From the NCBI RefSeq assembly GCF_000012985.1, contig NC_007645.1:186001-250000 (forward strand): a DNA stretch of 64,000 nt, in the 5' to 3' direction. Positions 23,240-32,598 of the stretch are shown here, in pieces; position 1 is the first letter of the stretch, and each line of letters begins with the position of its first letter. A program made the position numbers and the translations under genes. Origin of the DNA: Hahella chejuensis KCTC 2396. GTDB lineage: Bacteria; Pseudomonadota; Gammaproteobacteria; Pseudomonadales; Oleiphilaceae. Below the pieces are notes generated by a model. It saw only the letters and a program-made list of their open reading frames with translations. It was not told where the DNA came from and ran no database searches.

Positions 23240-24909
23240 CCGAAGAACGCCTCGTAGGGCGGCAGATAAATACGATTATCCCGCAACTCGCCGCGAAAAC
23301 CATGACCGCTCAGGACTTCTGGCGGTTGCGGCAGGTTGAGCTCGATTTCAGCCGGCTCATAGGACACATTGAAGGCGGCCAGCAATCGCCCCCCTTTATG
23401 TTTGCGCAGCAACAGCAACACTGACGCATCCGCGTGAATGATCGACATGGAGCCCAACAGTATTTCCGGCTGTTGTTCGCGCCAGCGTATGAACTGCTGC
23501 ACGCGACGCAGGACGGATTCCGGGTCCTTTTGCTGCACATTGATAGCGTGGGACAAGTGGCGCGGATCGATGGGCAACCAGGGTGTATGGGTCGAGAATC
23601 CGGCGTGAGGCGGTTTGTCGTCCCAGGGCAGCGGCGTGCGGCAACCGTCGCGCCCCATATACTGCGGCCAGGACAGTTTGCCGTAAGGGTCGCACAGATT
23701 ATCGAATGGAATATAAGCTTCCTCCAGACCCAGCTCGTCCCCTTGAAACAGGACGGGCGTTCCCCTCAGCGACAGGTGCAGAGCCAACACAATGGCGGCC
23801 AGTCGGGGGGCGTCATGATCTCCTTCCCAGCGCGACACCAGACGGGCGACGTCGTGGTTGTTCAGCATCCAATAAGGCCAGACCTGATCGCAATTCTCCT
23901 CGAAGGTTTGCACTACGCTGACCAGACCAGGCAGGTTATAGACGCTGGGCAGGGCTTCATAAATATTGGCCATCTGCAGGCCTTCCTGTGAGCCGCTGTA
24001 AATGTTCAGCATTTCAAAGGTGGCGCTACTGGTGACGCTGCCCAGCAAGGCGGCTTCGTAGCGATCGCACAGGCGGCGGATGCGGGCCAGCGTCGGCAGG
24101 GTTTCGGGCCGGTTCTGGTTATAGATCTGCAACTGATATTCGAACGGGTTGATCAACGCTTCTTCGGGAATCGTCGCCATATTGCGCCGCGGCGGGTTAT
24201 TACGCAGCTTTTTATCATGGGTATACAGGTTCGGGCAGTCCAGGCGGAAGCCGGCGACGCCGCGCTCCAGCCAGAACTGCAGAATACTGAGCACTTCGGC
24301 GATGACTTCGCTGTTATGGAAGTTGAGATCCGCCTGCCGGCTGGTGGCGTTGTGCAGGTAGTACTGGCCGCGGGTGGAGCTCCATGACCAGGCCGGGTGG
24401 CCAAAGGTCGTCTGCCAGTTGTTGGGAACCGTGCCGTCCGCTTGCGCGTCCGCCCATACGTACCAGTCCGCTTTCGGATTATTGCGATCCTGTTTGCTTT
24501 CCAGAAACCAGGGATGCTGCACGGAAGTATGGCTGATGACGATGTCGAGCAGTACCTTGAGGCCACGGTTGTTCGCTGCGCGGATCAGCGCGTCGAAGTC
24601 GTCCAGATCGCCGAAAGCGGGGTCGAGGCTGTAGTAATCGCTGACATCAAAGCCGAAGTCGCTCATCGGCGAGGTAAACACCGGCGTCAGCGCAATGGCG
24701 GCCACGCCGAGTTCGACGAAATAGTCCAGTTTTGCGGTCAGGCCTTTGATATCGCCGACGCCATCGTTATTGGCGTCGAAAAAGCTGCGCACGTTGACCT
24801 GATAAATAACGCCGTATTTCCACCAGTCATCCTGTGTGTCTGCAGGTCGTTGCGTCTGTGGCCGCTGATTGTTCCGCTGTCCCGGAAGTTGCGGATCGGA
24901 TGATTTCAT
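23227..24909 (-). CDS. GH13 alpha-amylase-superfamily paralogue lacking the acid/base Glu
   Basis: This 560-residue protein is closely similar to the intact glucosidase at 28918-30540. It has an N-terminal extension of about 26 hydrophilic residues (QLPGQRNNQRPQTQRP) and no signal peptide. The (beta/alpha)8 catalytic regions are present: DIVISHTS (region I), GFRLDCPN with the nucleophile Asp (region II), and NNHD (region IV). Region III reads ALLGSVTSSA where the intact paralogue has TTVGEIGADE, so the acid/base Glu is Ser. Hydrolysis should be strongly impaired. It may be a binding or regulatory pseudoenzyme. It is transcribed away from the sugar-uptake operon with one small gene between. 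Confidence 0.88.
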   Translation of the reverse strand: MKSSDPQLPGQRNNQRPQTQRPADTQDDWWKYGVIYQVNVRSFFDANNDGVGDIKGLTAKLDYFVELGVAAIALTPVFTSPMSDFGFDVSDYYSLDPAFGDLDDFDALIRAANNRGLKVLLDIVISHTSVQHPWFLESKQDRNNPKADWYVWADAQADGTVPNNWQTTFGHPAWSWSSTRGQYYLHNATSRQADLNFHNSEVIAEVLSILQFWLERGVAGFRLDCPNLYTHDKKLRNNPPRRNMATIPEEALINPFEYQLQIYNQNRPETLPTLARIRRLCDRYEAALLGSVTSSATFEMLNIYSGSQEGLQMANIYEALPSVYNLPGLVSVVQTFEENCDQVWPYWMLNNHDVARLVSRWEGDHDAPRLAAIVLALHLSLRGTPVLFQGDELGLEEAYIPFDNLCDPYGKLSWPQYMGRDGCRTPLPWDDKPPHAGFSTHTPWLPIDPRHLSHAINVQQKDPESVLRRVQQFIRWREQQPEILLGSMSIIHADASVLLLLRKHKGGRLLAAFNVSYEPAEIELNLPQPPEVLSGHGFRGELRDNRIYLPPYEAFFGRLP

Positions 24910-25237
24910 AAAGCGCTCGCGTTGCCGGATTCCTGGCGCCGAATTTTGCTGTCCGGATTATTTGTCTGACGCCGGTAGCGCCCAGTGTACGTGCGCGACA
25001 GAGGCTTGTCCACGTACCCCCGCGGCATGGAAATTTGGGCTATGTAGAAGTCGGCTCTTGTCTTGATGAAAAGTTTTTGTTAACTTCGATCCTCACAGGT
25101 GTTGATATACGCCTGCCGCCCACACAGGCAAAGTCGAGTACGACATTATCTACAAATCTATGAGTGTTATAGGTTTAGTGACTCATGAGACAAGATGTGA
25201 GTGGGCCGCGTCATTGCCGTTGTAGCGAGACATTGCT
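24910..25237. other. Divergent intergenic region with a candidate operator
   Basis: 328 bases between the GH13 paralogue and the small gene at 25238. No coding frame is credible. An inverted repeat ATGAGT (25160-25165) / ACTCAT (25181-25186) with a 15-base spacer lies within an AT-rich stretch and could be an operator. The rest shows nothing distinctive. Confidence 0.4.
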
Positions 25238-25645
25238 ATGAATCATGCGACCTGCAGACACGTATCGGAAACCACGCTGAAGAATTTCAAGCGTGACGCC
25301 AAGAAAATCAAACGTAGCCAAGGAATCTCCCACGCCCAGGCGTTGGATCTTGTTGCTGTGGAACATGGATTCCGTTCCTGGTTTGATGTTCTAAACCGCG
25401 CCAAAGGTCTCTCCTCAGCGCGTCCGCAGCCGCAGAAACCTCAAACAACGAATCGCGCCAGCGTAGTCGTAAATCCTTTCGGCAAGCACATTTCCCTGTT
25501 CGCAGAATCTTTCGCTCATGCGGTGCCATACAGTTGGCGCATCGCACGACGCAGTATTGGCTCCGGCGTCGCCGGCCATGCGGGGCGTCGCGAGGGTTCA
25601 GTCCATTCCGTAGTCGTATCTCCCAGCGCCTGGTCTTTGATCTGA
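25238..25645 (+). CDS. Small protein with a helical 'glyoxalase-related N-terminal' type domain
   Basis: This 135-residue protein starts at ATG 25238. Residues 10-57 (TTLKNFKRDAKKIKRSQGISHAQALDLVAVEHGFRSWFDVLNRAK) match a short helical domain (lysine-rich helix, then SHxxALDLxAxxxGFxxW) found at the start of some glyoxalase-superfamily and plasmid-borne proteins, where it probably binds nucleic acid. The C-terminal 75 residues are proline- and arginine-rich with no recognised fold. Nothing ties it functionally to the sugar operon downstream. The two halves may have different origins. Confidence 0.55.
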   Translation: MNHATCRHVSETTLKNFKRDAKKIKRSQGISHAQALDLVAVEHGFRSWFDVLNRAKGLSSARPQPQKPQTTNRASVVVNPFGKHISLFAESFAHAVPYSWRIARRSIGSGVAGHAGRREGSVHSVVVSPSAWSLI

Positions 25646-25758
25646 CGAGGGTTTGATGCCGGCGGCGTCCTCACGGTCGCTCCGCATACGGTGTATCTTT
25701 ATTTTCATTCTCGCAATCCACGTAATGTGCTCCATATAACAATAACTCGGAGGAATCC

Positions 25759-27039
25759 ATGATGAAAAAAACCATAATTAAGGCTATTGGTACGGGTGTA
25801 TTTCTGTCCGCCGCTTTCAGTCTGCAAGCGCATGCGGAAACGTTGACCATCTCCTGCGGCGCCGTCGGCGCGGAGCTGGAGCTGTGTAAGGACGGCGTCA
25901 AGGCCTGGGCGGAGAAAACCGGCAATGAGGTGAAGGTGGTGTCCACGCCCAATTCCTCATCCGAGCGTCTGGCGCTCTACCAGCAACTGCTGGCTGCGGG
26001 CAGTCAGGACATCGACATATTCCAGATCGACGTGGTGTGGCCGGGTATGCTGGGCCAGCACTTCGTCGACCTCAAACCTTTCAGCAATGGCGCTGAAAAA
26101 GAGCACTTTGAATCTATCGTCAACAACAACACTGTGGACGGCAAACTGGTGGCCATGCCCTGGTTTACTGACGCTGGCGTGTTGTACTACCGCAAAGACC
26201 TGCTGGAGAAATACAGCCAGCAGCCTCCGGAAACCTGGGAGCAACTGGAAGCCTCCGCGAAACTGGTGCAGGACGGCGAGCGCAAGGCGGGTAATGACAA
26301 AATGTGGGGCTTCGTCTGGCAAGGCCGCGCTTATGAAGGTTTGACCTGTAACGCGACGGAGTGGGTCGCCAGCTTCAACGGCGGCACAGTGGTGGATGAG
26401 AAAGGCAAGATCACCATCAACAATCCGCAGGCCGCCAAGGCCCTCAATACCGCCGCCGGCTGGATTGGGACTATCAGTCCGCAGGGCGTGACCAACTACG
26501 CGGAAGAAGAGTCCCGCGGCGTGTTCCAGTCCGGCAACGCCGTGTTCATGCGTAACTGGCCTTACGCCTGGTCGCTGGCGCAGGCTGAAGACAGCGCCAT
26601 CAAAGACAAAGTGGGCGTAGTCGCCCTGCCAAAGGGAGGTGAAGACGGTCGCCATAGCGCGACTTTGGGCGGCTGGCAGCTGGCGGTCTCCAAGTACGCC
26701 AAAAACCCGAAACTGTCAGCGGATCTGGTCATGTACCTGACCAGCTATGAAGAACAGAAGCGCCGCGCTATCAAGGCTTCCTACAACCCCACCATCAACG
26801 CCCTGTACAAAGACAAGGACGTGCTGGCTGCGACGCCTTTCTTCGGCAGCCTGTACGAAACCTTCGTCAGCGGCGTACCGCGTCCCTCCAGTGTGACCAA
26901 GAGCAAGTACAACCAGGTCAGCACCGCCTTCTTCAACGCTGTGCACAGCGTTTTGTCCGGCAAGGAAAAAGCCGAAGCCAGTCTGGCTCAGTTGGAAGGC
27001 CAACTGCGTCGATTCGCCCGTAACGGAAAGTGGAAATGA
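25759..27039 (+). CDS. Alpha-glucoside ABC transporter, periplasmic substrate-binding protein
   Basis: This 426-residue protein starts at ATG 25759 behind GGAGG. A signal peptide covers residues 1-27 (LQAHA cleavage). The mature protein is a family 1 solute-binding fold: TLTISCGAVGAELELCKDGVKAWAEKTGNEVKVVSTPNSSSERLALYQQLLAAGSQDIDIFQIDVVWPG. This resembles the ThuE/AglE trehalose/maltose/sucrose-binding group of rhizobia. Operon order (binding protein, two permeases, GH13 glucosidase, ATPase) is the same as AglEFGAK. The substrate is probably trehalose, maltose or sucrose; I cannot decide among them. Its stop overlaps the first permease gene. Confidence 0.88.
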   Translation: MMKKTIIKAIGTGVFLSAAFSLQAHAETLTISCGAVGAELELCKDGVKAWAEKTGNEVKVVSTPNSSSERLALYQQLLAAGSQDIDIFQIDVVWPGMLGQHFVDLKPFSNGAEKEHFESIVNNNTVDGKLVAMPWFTDAGVLYYRKDLLEKYSQQPPETWEQLEASAKLVQDGERKAGNDKMWGFVWQGRAYEGLTCNATEWVASFNGGTVVDEKGKITINNPQAAKALNTAAGWIGTISPQGVTNYAEEESRGVFQSGNAVFMRNWPYAWSLAQAEDSAIKDKVGVVALPKGGEDGRHSATLGGWQLAVSKYAKNPKLSADLVMYLTSYEEQKRRAIKASYNPTINALYKDKDVLAATPFFGSLYETFVSGVPRPSSVTKSKYNQVSTAFFNAVHSVLSGKEKAEASLAQLEGQLRRFARNGKWK

Positions 27040-28016
27040 AACTCTCTCAATCCGGCGCTGCATCCGCAGCGCCTCCCCGGCCTGAGGTAAGCGACAAGAT
27101 GTCCCAGTCGTCCCGACAACGCCAGCGCGCCCGCAGCGCCTGGCTGTTCCTGGCCCCGATGATCTGTACGCTGCTGTTGGTCGCCGGTTGGCCGCTACTA
27201 CGCACGATCTGGTTCAGTTTCACTGACGCCAGTCTGACGGATCTTAACGCAGCCGAGTTTATCGGCTGGGGGAACTACTTATACAAGGAAGATGGCGAGT
27301 GGTATGGCCTGCTGGCCGACGCCGTGTGGTGGAAATCGGTATGGAACACCCTGACGTTCACGCTGATCTCCGTGTCGTTTGAGCTGGTGCTGGGCATGAT
27401 CGTGGCGCTGGCCTTGAACGTGAACTTCGCCGGTCGCGGTCTGGTGCGCGCAGCGGTGCTGATTCCCTGGGCGATACCCACCATTGTTTCAGCCAAGATG
27501 TGGAGCTGGATGCTGCACGACCAGTTCGGAATTCTCAACGACATGCTGATGGGGGTCGGACTGATCTCGGCGCCGCTGGCCTGGACCGCGGATGCGGATC
27601 TGTCGATGGTGGCGGTGATCATGGTCGATGTCTGGAAAACCACGCCTTTCATGGCGCTACTGATGCTCGCTGCGCTGCAGATGCTGCCCAAGGACTGTTA
27701 TGAGGCGGCGAAAGTGGATGGCATCCATCCAGTAAGAGTTTTCTTCCGAGTGACCCTGCCGCTGATTATGCCGGCCGTGCTGGTGGCGGTGGTGTTCAGG
27801 GCTCTGGACGCGCTGCGGATCTTTGATTTGATTTATGTGCTGACTTCCAACAGTGAAGACACCATGTCCATGTCCGTTTTCGCCCGCCAGCAGCTGGTGG
27901 ACTTCCAGGATGTGGGATACGGCTCCGCCGCGTCGACGGCCTTGTTCCTGGTGATCGCATTGCTGACGTTGGCCTATCTGTATCTGGGGCGCAAGTATAT
28001 GCGCGTGGGGGACTGA
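27036..28016 (+). CDS. Alpha-glucoside ABC transporter permease 1 (MalF-like)
   Basis: This 326-residue inner-membrane protein starts at ATG 27036, whose ATGA overlaps the binding-protein stop; the GTG at 27030 is an alternative. A basic N-terminus (QSSRQRQRARSAW) leads into six or so hydrophobic helices. The EAA motif that docks the ATPase is EAAKVDGIHPVRVFFRVTLPLIMPA, about residues 225-250. Length and topology match the MalF-type permeases without the large MalF periplasmic insert. Confidence 0.9.
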   Translation: MKLSQSGAASAAPPRPEVSDKMSQSSRQRQRARSAWLFLAPMICTLLLVAGWPLLRTIWFSFTDASLTDLNAAEFIGWGNYLYKEDGEWYGLLADAVWWKSVWNTLTFTLISVSFELVLGMIVALALNVNFAGRGLVRAAVLIPWAIPTIVSAKMWSWMLHDQFGILNDMLMGVGLISAPLAWTADADLSMVAVIMVDVWKTTPFMALLMLAALQMLPKDCYEAAKVDGIHPVRVFFRVTLPLIMPAVLVAVVFRALDALRIFDLIYVLTSNSEDTMSMSVFARQQLVDFQDVGYGSAASTALFLVIALLTLAYLYLGRKYMRVGD

Positions 28017-28017
28017 G

Positions 28018-28863
28018 ATGAGCCAGAGCGTCGATGTAAAACAGTTGCTGCGAAAAGCCGCCTTTTACCTTTTGGTGGCGGCCATCGTGGTGTTTTCCGT
28101 GTTCCCTTTCTATTACGCGATCCTGACGTCATTCAAGTCCGGCAGCGAGTTGTTCGTGGTGGACTACTGGCCCACTTCCGTTGATTGGGCGAACTATCTT
28201 TCCGTGTTCAAGGGCACGGCCTTTGGGGAAAACATCCTCAACTCGGTGATGGTGTCCAGCGCGGTGGTGCTGGTGTCCCTGATGCTGGGACTGACCGCCG
28301 CCTTCGCTCTGGCGCGGATTGATTTCCGCGGTCGCGGGCTGATGCTGATTGCGATTCTGTCGGTGTCCATGTTCCCGCAGGTGGCGGTGCTGTCCGGTCT
28401 GTTCGAAGTGATTCGCGGCCTGGGTCTGTACAACAACCTGCTGGGTCTGGTGCTCGCGTATTTGATTTTCACGCTGCCGTTCACGGTATGGGTGCTCACC
28501 ACGTTCATGAAGCAGATGCCGAAGGAAGTGGAAGAAGCGGCGATTCTGGACGGCGCGTCCAACCTGACCATTATTTTCCGGGTGTTCCTGCCGATGATGT
28601 GGCCGGCGCTGGTCACGACCGGACTGCTGGCGTTCATCGCCGCCTGGAATGAATTTTTGTTCGCCCTGACGTTCACACTCACTGACGCGCAGCGCACGGT
28701 GCCGGTCGCCGTCGCGCTGATCAGCGGCAGCAGCCAGCATGAGCTGCCCTGGGGCGTGATCATGGCCGCATCGGTCATCGTGACCGTGCCGCTGGTGGCG
28801 CTGGTATTGGTGTTTCAACGTCGCATTGTGTCCGGCCTCACCGCTGGCGCAGTCAAAGGTTAA
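28018..28863 (+). CDS. Alpha-glucoside ABC transporter permease 2 (MalG-like)
   Basis: This 281-residue inner-membrane protein begins one base after the MalF-like stop. Six hydrophobic helices are visible. The EAA loop is EEAAILDGASNLTIIFRVFLPMMWPAL, near residues 173-200. The N-terminal FPFYYAILTSFKSGSELF is the typical MalG-family start. It forms the heterodimeric channel with the upstream permease and would use the ATPase at 30614. Confidence 0.9.
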   Translation: MSQSVDVKQLLRKAAFYLLVAAIVVFSVFPFYYAILTSFKSGSELFVVDYWPTSVDWANYLSVFKGTAFGENILNSVMVSSAVVLVSLMLGLTAAFALARIDFRGRGLMLIAILSVSMFPQVAVLSGLFEVIRGLGLYNNLLGLVLAYLIFTLPFTVWVLTTFMKQMPKEVEEAAILDGASNLTIIFRVFLPMMWPALVTTGLLAFIAAWNEFLFALTFTLTDAQRTVPVAVALISGSSQHELPWGVIMAASVIVTVPLVALVLVFQRRIVSGLTAGAVKG

Positions 28864-28917
28864 ACGGGCGCCGCGCGGCGGGGCCTGCAGTTATAGATTG
28901 TTTTAGGAGTTTCTCTC

Positions 28918-30540
28918 ATGTCGAAGGTTGAGCGGGATTGGTGGCGCGGTTGCACCATTTATCAGATTTATCCGCGTAGCTATCTGGATTCCAACCAGGA
29001 CGGCATCGGCGATTTGCCGGGCATCGTCAGCAGGCTGGATTACATCGCCGGTCTGGGGGTGGACGCGATCTGGTTGTCCCCATTCTTTACGTCGCCAATG
29101 AAAGATTTTGGCTATGACGTGTCCGATTATCGCAGCGTTGATCCCATTTTTGGCGATCTGGACGACTTCAAGCGTCTGGTAGAAAAGTCTCATGCCTTAG
29201 GCATGAAGGTCATGATCGATCTGGTGATGAGCCATACTTCCGATCAGCACCTCTGGTTCCAGGAAAGCTCGCAGGATCGCACCAATCCGAAGGCGGACTG
29301 GTACGTGTGGGCCGATCCTAAACCGGACGGCACGCCGCCCAATAACTGGCTGGCCATGTTCGGCGGCTCCGCCTGGGCGTGGTGCGCCAAGCGTCGCCAG
29401 TACTATATGCACAACTTCCTGAGCAGCCAGCCGGATCTTAACTACCACAATCCGGAAGTGCAGGATCAAATGCTGGAGGAAGTGCGCTTCTGGCTGGACC
29501 TGGGCGTGGACGGCTTCCGTCTGGATACGGTCAACTATTACTTCCATGACAAGCAACTGCGCGACAATCCGCCGTTGCCGAAAGACGCCAAGAAAACGCT
29601 GGGCGCGCCGGAACAGAATCCGTATTCCTTACAGCTACATGTCTACGACATCAGCCGTCCGGACAACATTGGCTTCCTCAAGCGTCTGCGTGAGTTGCTG
29701 GATCAGTACGAAGGCATCACCACTGTCGGTGAGATCGGCGCCGATGAGCCGTTGAAAATCATGTCGGACTACACTTCCGGCAGCGACAAACTGCACATGG
29801 CGTATACCTTCGACCTGTTGAACGTATTCCATGAGCCGACCTACATCCGCGAAGTGGTGGAGCGTCTGGAAAACCAGATCGGCGACGGCTGGGCCTGCTG
29901 GGCGCTGTCCAATCACGATGTGGTGCGTTGCGTCACCCGCTGGGCCAACGGTCGTGATCGCGCGCCCTTCGCCAAGCTGTTGCTGGGCCTGTTGCTGTCT
30001 CTGCGCGGCAGCGCCTGCATCTATCAAGGTGAAGAGTTGGGACTGCCGGAAGCGGACGTTCCCTATGAACGTTTACAGGACCCATACGCCCTGCCGTTCT
30101 GGCCGGAGTACAAAGGCCGTGACGGCTGCCGTACGCCGATGGTGTGGGAAAGCGCTAAACCCTACGGCGGCTTCTCCTCCATTGACCCCTGGCTGCCGGT
30201 TTCCGAGGAGCATCTCGGACTGGCGCCGGACGTACAAGAGAAAGACCCGAACTCCGTGCTCAACTTCTATCGCGGCTTTATCCACTGGCGCAAGCGTCAG
30301 TCCGCGCTGAAGAACGGTTCCATTCGTATGCTGGACGCTCCAGCGGGCGGATTGCTGTTCGAGCGCTGCGACGAGGAACAACGCATCGTCATCGCCTTGA
30401 ACATGACTGCGGAGACCATCCGCGTTCCCTGTCGCATGGCCAATGTCGAGCCGATGAGCGGACATGGCTACAGCGGCGAGCTGGAGGGCGAGGATATCGT
30501 ATTGCCGCCGTATCAGGCGTTTTTCGGCGAGTTGAAGTAA
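28918..30540 (+). CDS. GH13 alpha-glucosidase (oligo-1,6-/alpha-glucoside hydrolase type)
   Basis: This 540-residue cytoplasmic enzyme starts at ATG 28918 after TTAGGAG. All three catalytic residues are in place: nucleophile Asp in GFRLDTVN, acid/base Glu in TTVGEIGADE, and the transition-state Asp in SNHDVV. Region I is DLVMSHTSDQH. The start, IYQIYPRSYLDSNQDGIGDLPGI, is typical of oligo-1,6-glucosidase, trehalose-6-phosphate hydrolase and alpha-glucosidase relatives, and the C-terminal domain ends YQAFFGELK. It is encoded between the permeases and the ATPase, so it probably hydrolyses the imported alpha-glucoside. It is about the same length as the degenerate paralogue but without its N-terminal extension. 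Confidence 0.9.
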   Translation: MSKVERDWWRGCTIYQIYPRSYLDSNQDGIGDLPGIVSRLDYIAGLGVDAIWLSPFFTSPMKDFGYDVSDYRSVDPIFGDLDDFKRLVEKSHALGMKVMIDLVMSHTSDQHLWFQESSQDRTNPKADWYVWADPKPDGTPPNNWLAMFGGSAWAWCAKRRQYYMHNFLSSQPDLNYHNPEVQDQMLEEVRFWLDLGVDGFRLDTVNYYFHDKQLRDNPPLPKDAKKTLGAPEQNPYSLQLHVYDISRPDNIGFLKRLRELLDQYEGITTVGEIGADEPLKIMSDYTSGSDKLHMAYTFDLLNVFHEPTYIREVVERLENQIGDGWACWALSNHDVVRCVTRWANGRDRAPFAKLLLGLLLSLRGSACIYQGEELGLPEADVPYERLQDPYALPFWPEYKGRDGCRTPMVWESAKPYGGFSSIDPWLPVSEEHLGLAPDVQEKDPNSVLNFYRGFIHWRKRQSALKNGSIRMLDAPAGGLLFERCDEEQRIVIALNMTAETIRVPCRMANVEPMSGHGYSGELEGEDIVLPPYQAFFGELK

Positions 30541-30563
30541 CTGCTACCAATAGCTGAAACACA

Positions 30564-30581
30564 AGGCGCGTGGACGCGCCT
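30564..30581 (+). promoter_or_regulatory. Intra-operon hairpin between the glucosidase and ATPase genes
   Basis: AGGCGCG (30564-30570) pairs with CGCGCCT (30575-30581) around TGGA, followed only by TTTCGG. The short T tract suggests at most partial termination, which could lower ATPase expression relative to the upstream genes. Confidence 0.45.
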
Positions 30582-30613
30582 TTCGGCACAACAAATACAA
30601 GAGACGAGATGTT

Positions 30614-31642
30614 ATGGCTGAGCTTAGATTACGCAACGTCAATAAAGTTTTTCAGCAGACCCATGTGCTGCACGACATCAATCTGCACATCGCGGACGGC
30701 GATTTTGTCGTATTTGTCGGCCCCTCCGGCTGCGGTAAGTCCACATTGCTGCGCACCATCGCCGGTTTGGAGGACATCACTTCCGGCGAACTCTATATCG
30801 GCGGCGCGCTGGTGAACGATGTAGCGCCGGCCAAGCGCGGCGTGGGTATGGTGTTCCAGTCCTACGCCCTGTACCCGCACATGACGGTGTATGAAAACAT
30901 GGCGTTCGGATTGAAGCTCGACGGCGCCGGGCAGGATGAAATCCGCAGCAAGGTGGAGTCGGTGGCGCAAACCCTGCAATTGGGGGCGCTGCTCAAGCGA
31001 AAGCCGGCGGCGTTATCCGGCGGACAGCGGCAGCGGGTGGCCATCGGTCGCGCCATCGTACGCGAACCCAAAGTGTTTCTTTTCGATGAGCCGCTGTCCA
31101 ACTTGGACGCCTCCCTGCGAGTGCAGACCCGTCTGGAGATCGCCAAGCTGCATGAACGTCTCGGCTCCACCATGATTTACGTCACCCATGATCAGGTCGA
31201 GGCCATGACTCTGGCGGACAAGATCGTGGTGATGAATCAGGGGCGCATAGAACAGGTAGGTACGCCGCTTGAGCTTTATAACCAGCCTGCATCCGAGTTT
31301 GTGGCCACTTTCATTGGGTCTCCCCGCATGAACATGCTGAAGGGCAAGGCGGCGGAAGATCTCGGCGGCGCTACTCTGGGCATACGGCCGGAGCATTTAC
31401 AGGTGCGCACTCAGGGCGAAGCGGGGGATTGGAAAGGCGTGTTGCGCATGGCTGAGCATCTGGGCAGCGACACCTATGTTTATGTCGACGTCGCAGGCGT
31501 TGGCGAAATGACGGCGCGTATCGTGGGTGAAATGGAGCTGGAGCCGGGGTGCGAGCTGTACCTGCATGCGCCCTCGCAACATATGCATCTGTTCGACGCA
31601 CAAGGCAAGCCGGTGGACGCATCGCTGCGCCGCACCGCCTGA
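30614..31642 (+). CDS. Sugar ABC transporter ATPase (MalK/UgpC/MsmX type)
   Basis: This 342-residue protein has Walker A GPSGCGKST near residues 37-45, the Q-loop in VFQSYALYPHM, signature LSGGQRQRVAIGRA, Walker B VFLFDEPLSNLD, and H-loop THDQ. A C-terminal TOBE/regulatory region from about residue 235 carries GIRPEHLQV. This is the standard multi-sugar-import ATPase, expected to energise the two permeases encoded upstream. It is the last structural gene before the AraC-type regulator. Confidence 0.93.
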   Translation: MAELRLRNVNKVFQQTHVLHDINLHIADGDFVVFVGPSGCGKSTLLRTIAGLEDITSGELYIGGALVNDVAPAKRGVGMVFQSYALYPHMTVYENMAFGLKLDGAGQDEIRSKVESVAQTLQLGALLKRKPAALSGGQRQRVAIGRAIVREPKVFLFDEPLSNLDASLRVQTRLEIAKLHERLGSTMIYVTHDQVEAMTLADKIVVMNQGRIEQVGTPLELYNQPASEFVATFIGSPRMNMLKGKAAEDLGGATLGIRPEHLQVRTQGEAGDWKGVLRMAEHLGSDTYVYVDVAGVGEMTARIVGEMELEPGCELYLHAPSQHMHLFDAQGKPVDASLRRTA

Positions 31643-31681
31643 CATTCAGTCAGAGATTAAAACAACAACAATCGTCATCTC

Positions 31682-32524
31682 ATGAAAACAGCAAATGTAG
31701 CAGCGGTCGCCGCTCCCAGGGGCGGCTCTCCGCACCATTATTTCGGCGCGCTGGCGGACTCTCCCAGTCTGGCGGACGCCGCACATTTCGAAGTCGCCAT
31801 TTGTTGCGCCGGCGGCGCGGTGTTATGGGATGAACGCCGGCGTCTGGTGCTGGAGCCTTTCAGTCTGGTGTGCTTTTCCTCTCTCCATGGCGTTAAGCAG
31901 TTGCACAGTAATGCAGAAGCCTGGGGATTGCGCTTATGGTTGCCTTTGTCCTTTCTGGCGGAGCTGTGCATCCCCCATCGGATGAAACAGAAATTGCTGC
32001 ATGGCGAGATTTGCGTGGCGGACGCCGCCAAGGCTTTGGAATCGGAAACAGTCGCGCGTTGGGCGGAGGAGCTGGCCTGTCAGGATGACTACTTGAAGGA
32101 CTTGGTTTGGGACGAAATAGCCTTGCTGTTGCGGCGTTTGTTCAAAGACGCCCCGGGACCGGACGCCTGCGTCGCCAAGCCTGCGGGCGAGCCCAAGGGT
32201 TCCTGTCGCCATGTGCACAAGATGGTGGAGTATATGAACGAGCGTTATTGCGACTCCATCTCCGTTGCGGATGTCGCCGCGCATGTGCGACTGCATAAAA
32301 ACTTCGCTATGGGATTGTTCAAACAGGTGCTGGACATGACCATTCTGGAATACCTGACTCAGTTGCGGGTGAATCACGCCGCCCGGTTATTGACCACGAC
32401 TTCCTTGCGCGCCAGTCAGATCGCGTTTGAAAGCGGGTTTTCCTCTATCACCCGTTTTTACGAGGTATTTTCCCGCAGCTTTAGTCAGTCTCCCTGCGAT
32501 TACCGTAAGTCGCGGCGGGTTTAA
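31682..32524 (+). CDS. AraC-family transcriptional regulator (probable sugar-operon regulator)
   Basis: This 280-residue protein starts at ATG 31682, with only a weak Shine-Dalgarno. The N-terminal half (residues 15-100) has the cupin-like sugar-sensing pattern (YFGALADSPSLADAAHFEVAICCAGGAVLWDERRRLVLEPFSLVCFSS). The C-terminal 100 residues contain two helix-turn-helix segments, VADVAAHVRLHKNFAMGLFKQVLDMTILEYLTQLRV and ASQIAFESGFSSITRFYEVFSRSFSQSPCDYR, the second being the AraC signature. It is located directly after the ATPase on the same strand, and is likely an autoregulated activator of the transport operon. Confidence 0.9.
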   Translation: MKTANVAAVAAPRGGSPHHYFGALADSPSLADAAHFEVAICCAGGAVLWDERRRLVLEPFSLVCFSSLHGVKQLHSNAEAWGLRLWLPLSFLAELCIPHRMKQKLLHGEICVADAAKALESETVARWAEELACQDDYLKDLVWDEIALLLRRLFKDAPGPDACVAKPAGEPKGSCRHVHKMVEYMNERYCDSISVADVAAHVRLHKNFAMGLFKQVLDMTILEYLTQLRVNHAARLLTTTSLRASQIAFESGFSSITRFYEVFSRSFSQSPCDYRKSRRV

Positions 32525-32598
32525 GCGACTGACTCGCGACTCATCACTGCGTCAGCGCGTCCCGCCAAGCCCGGCTATAATTAGGGACAGGAGGGGAT

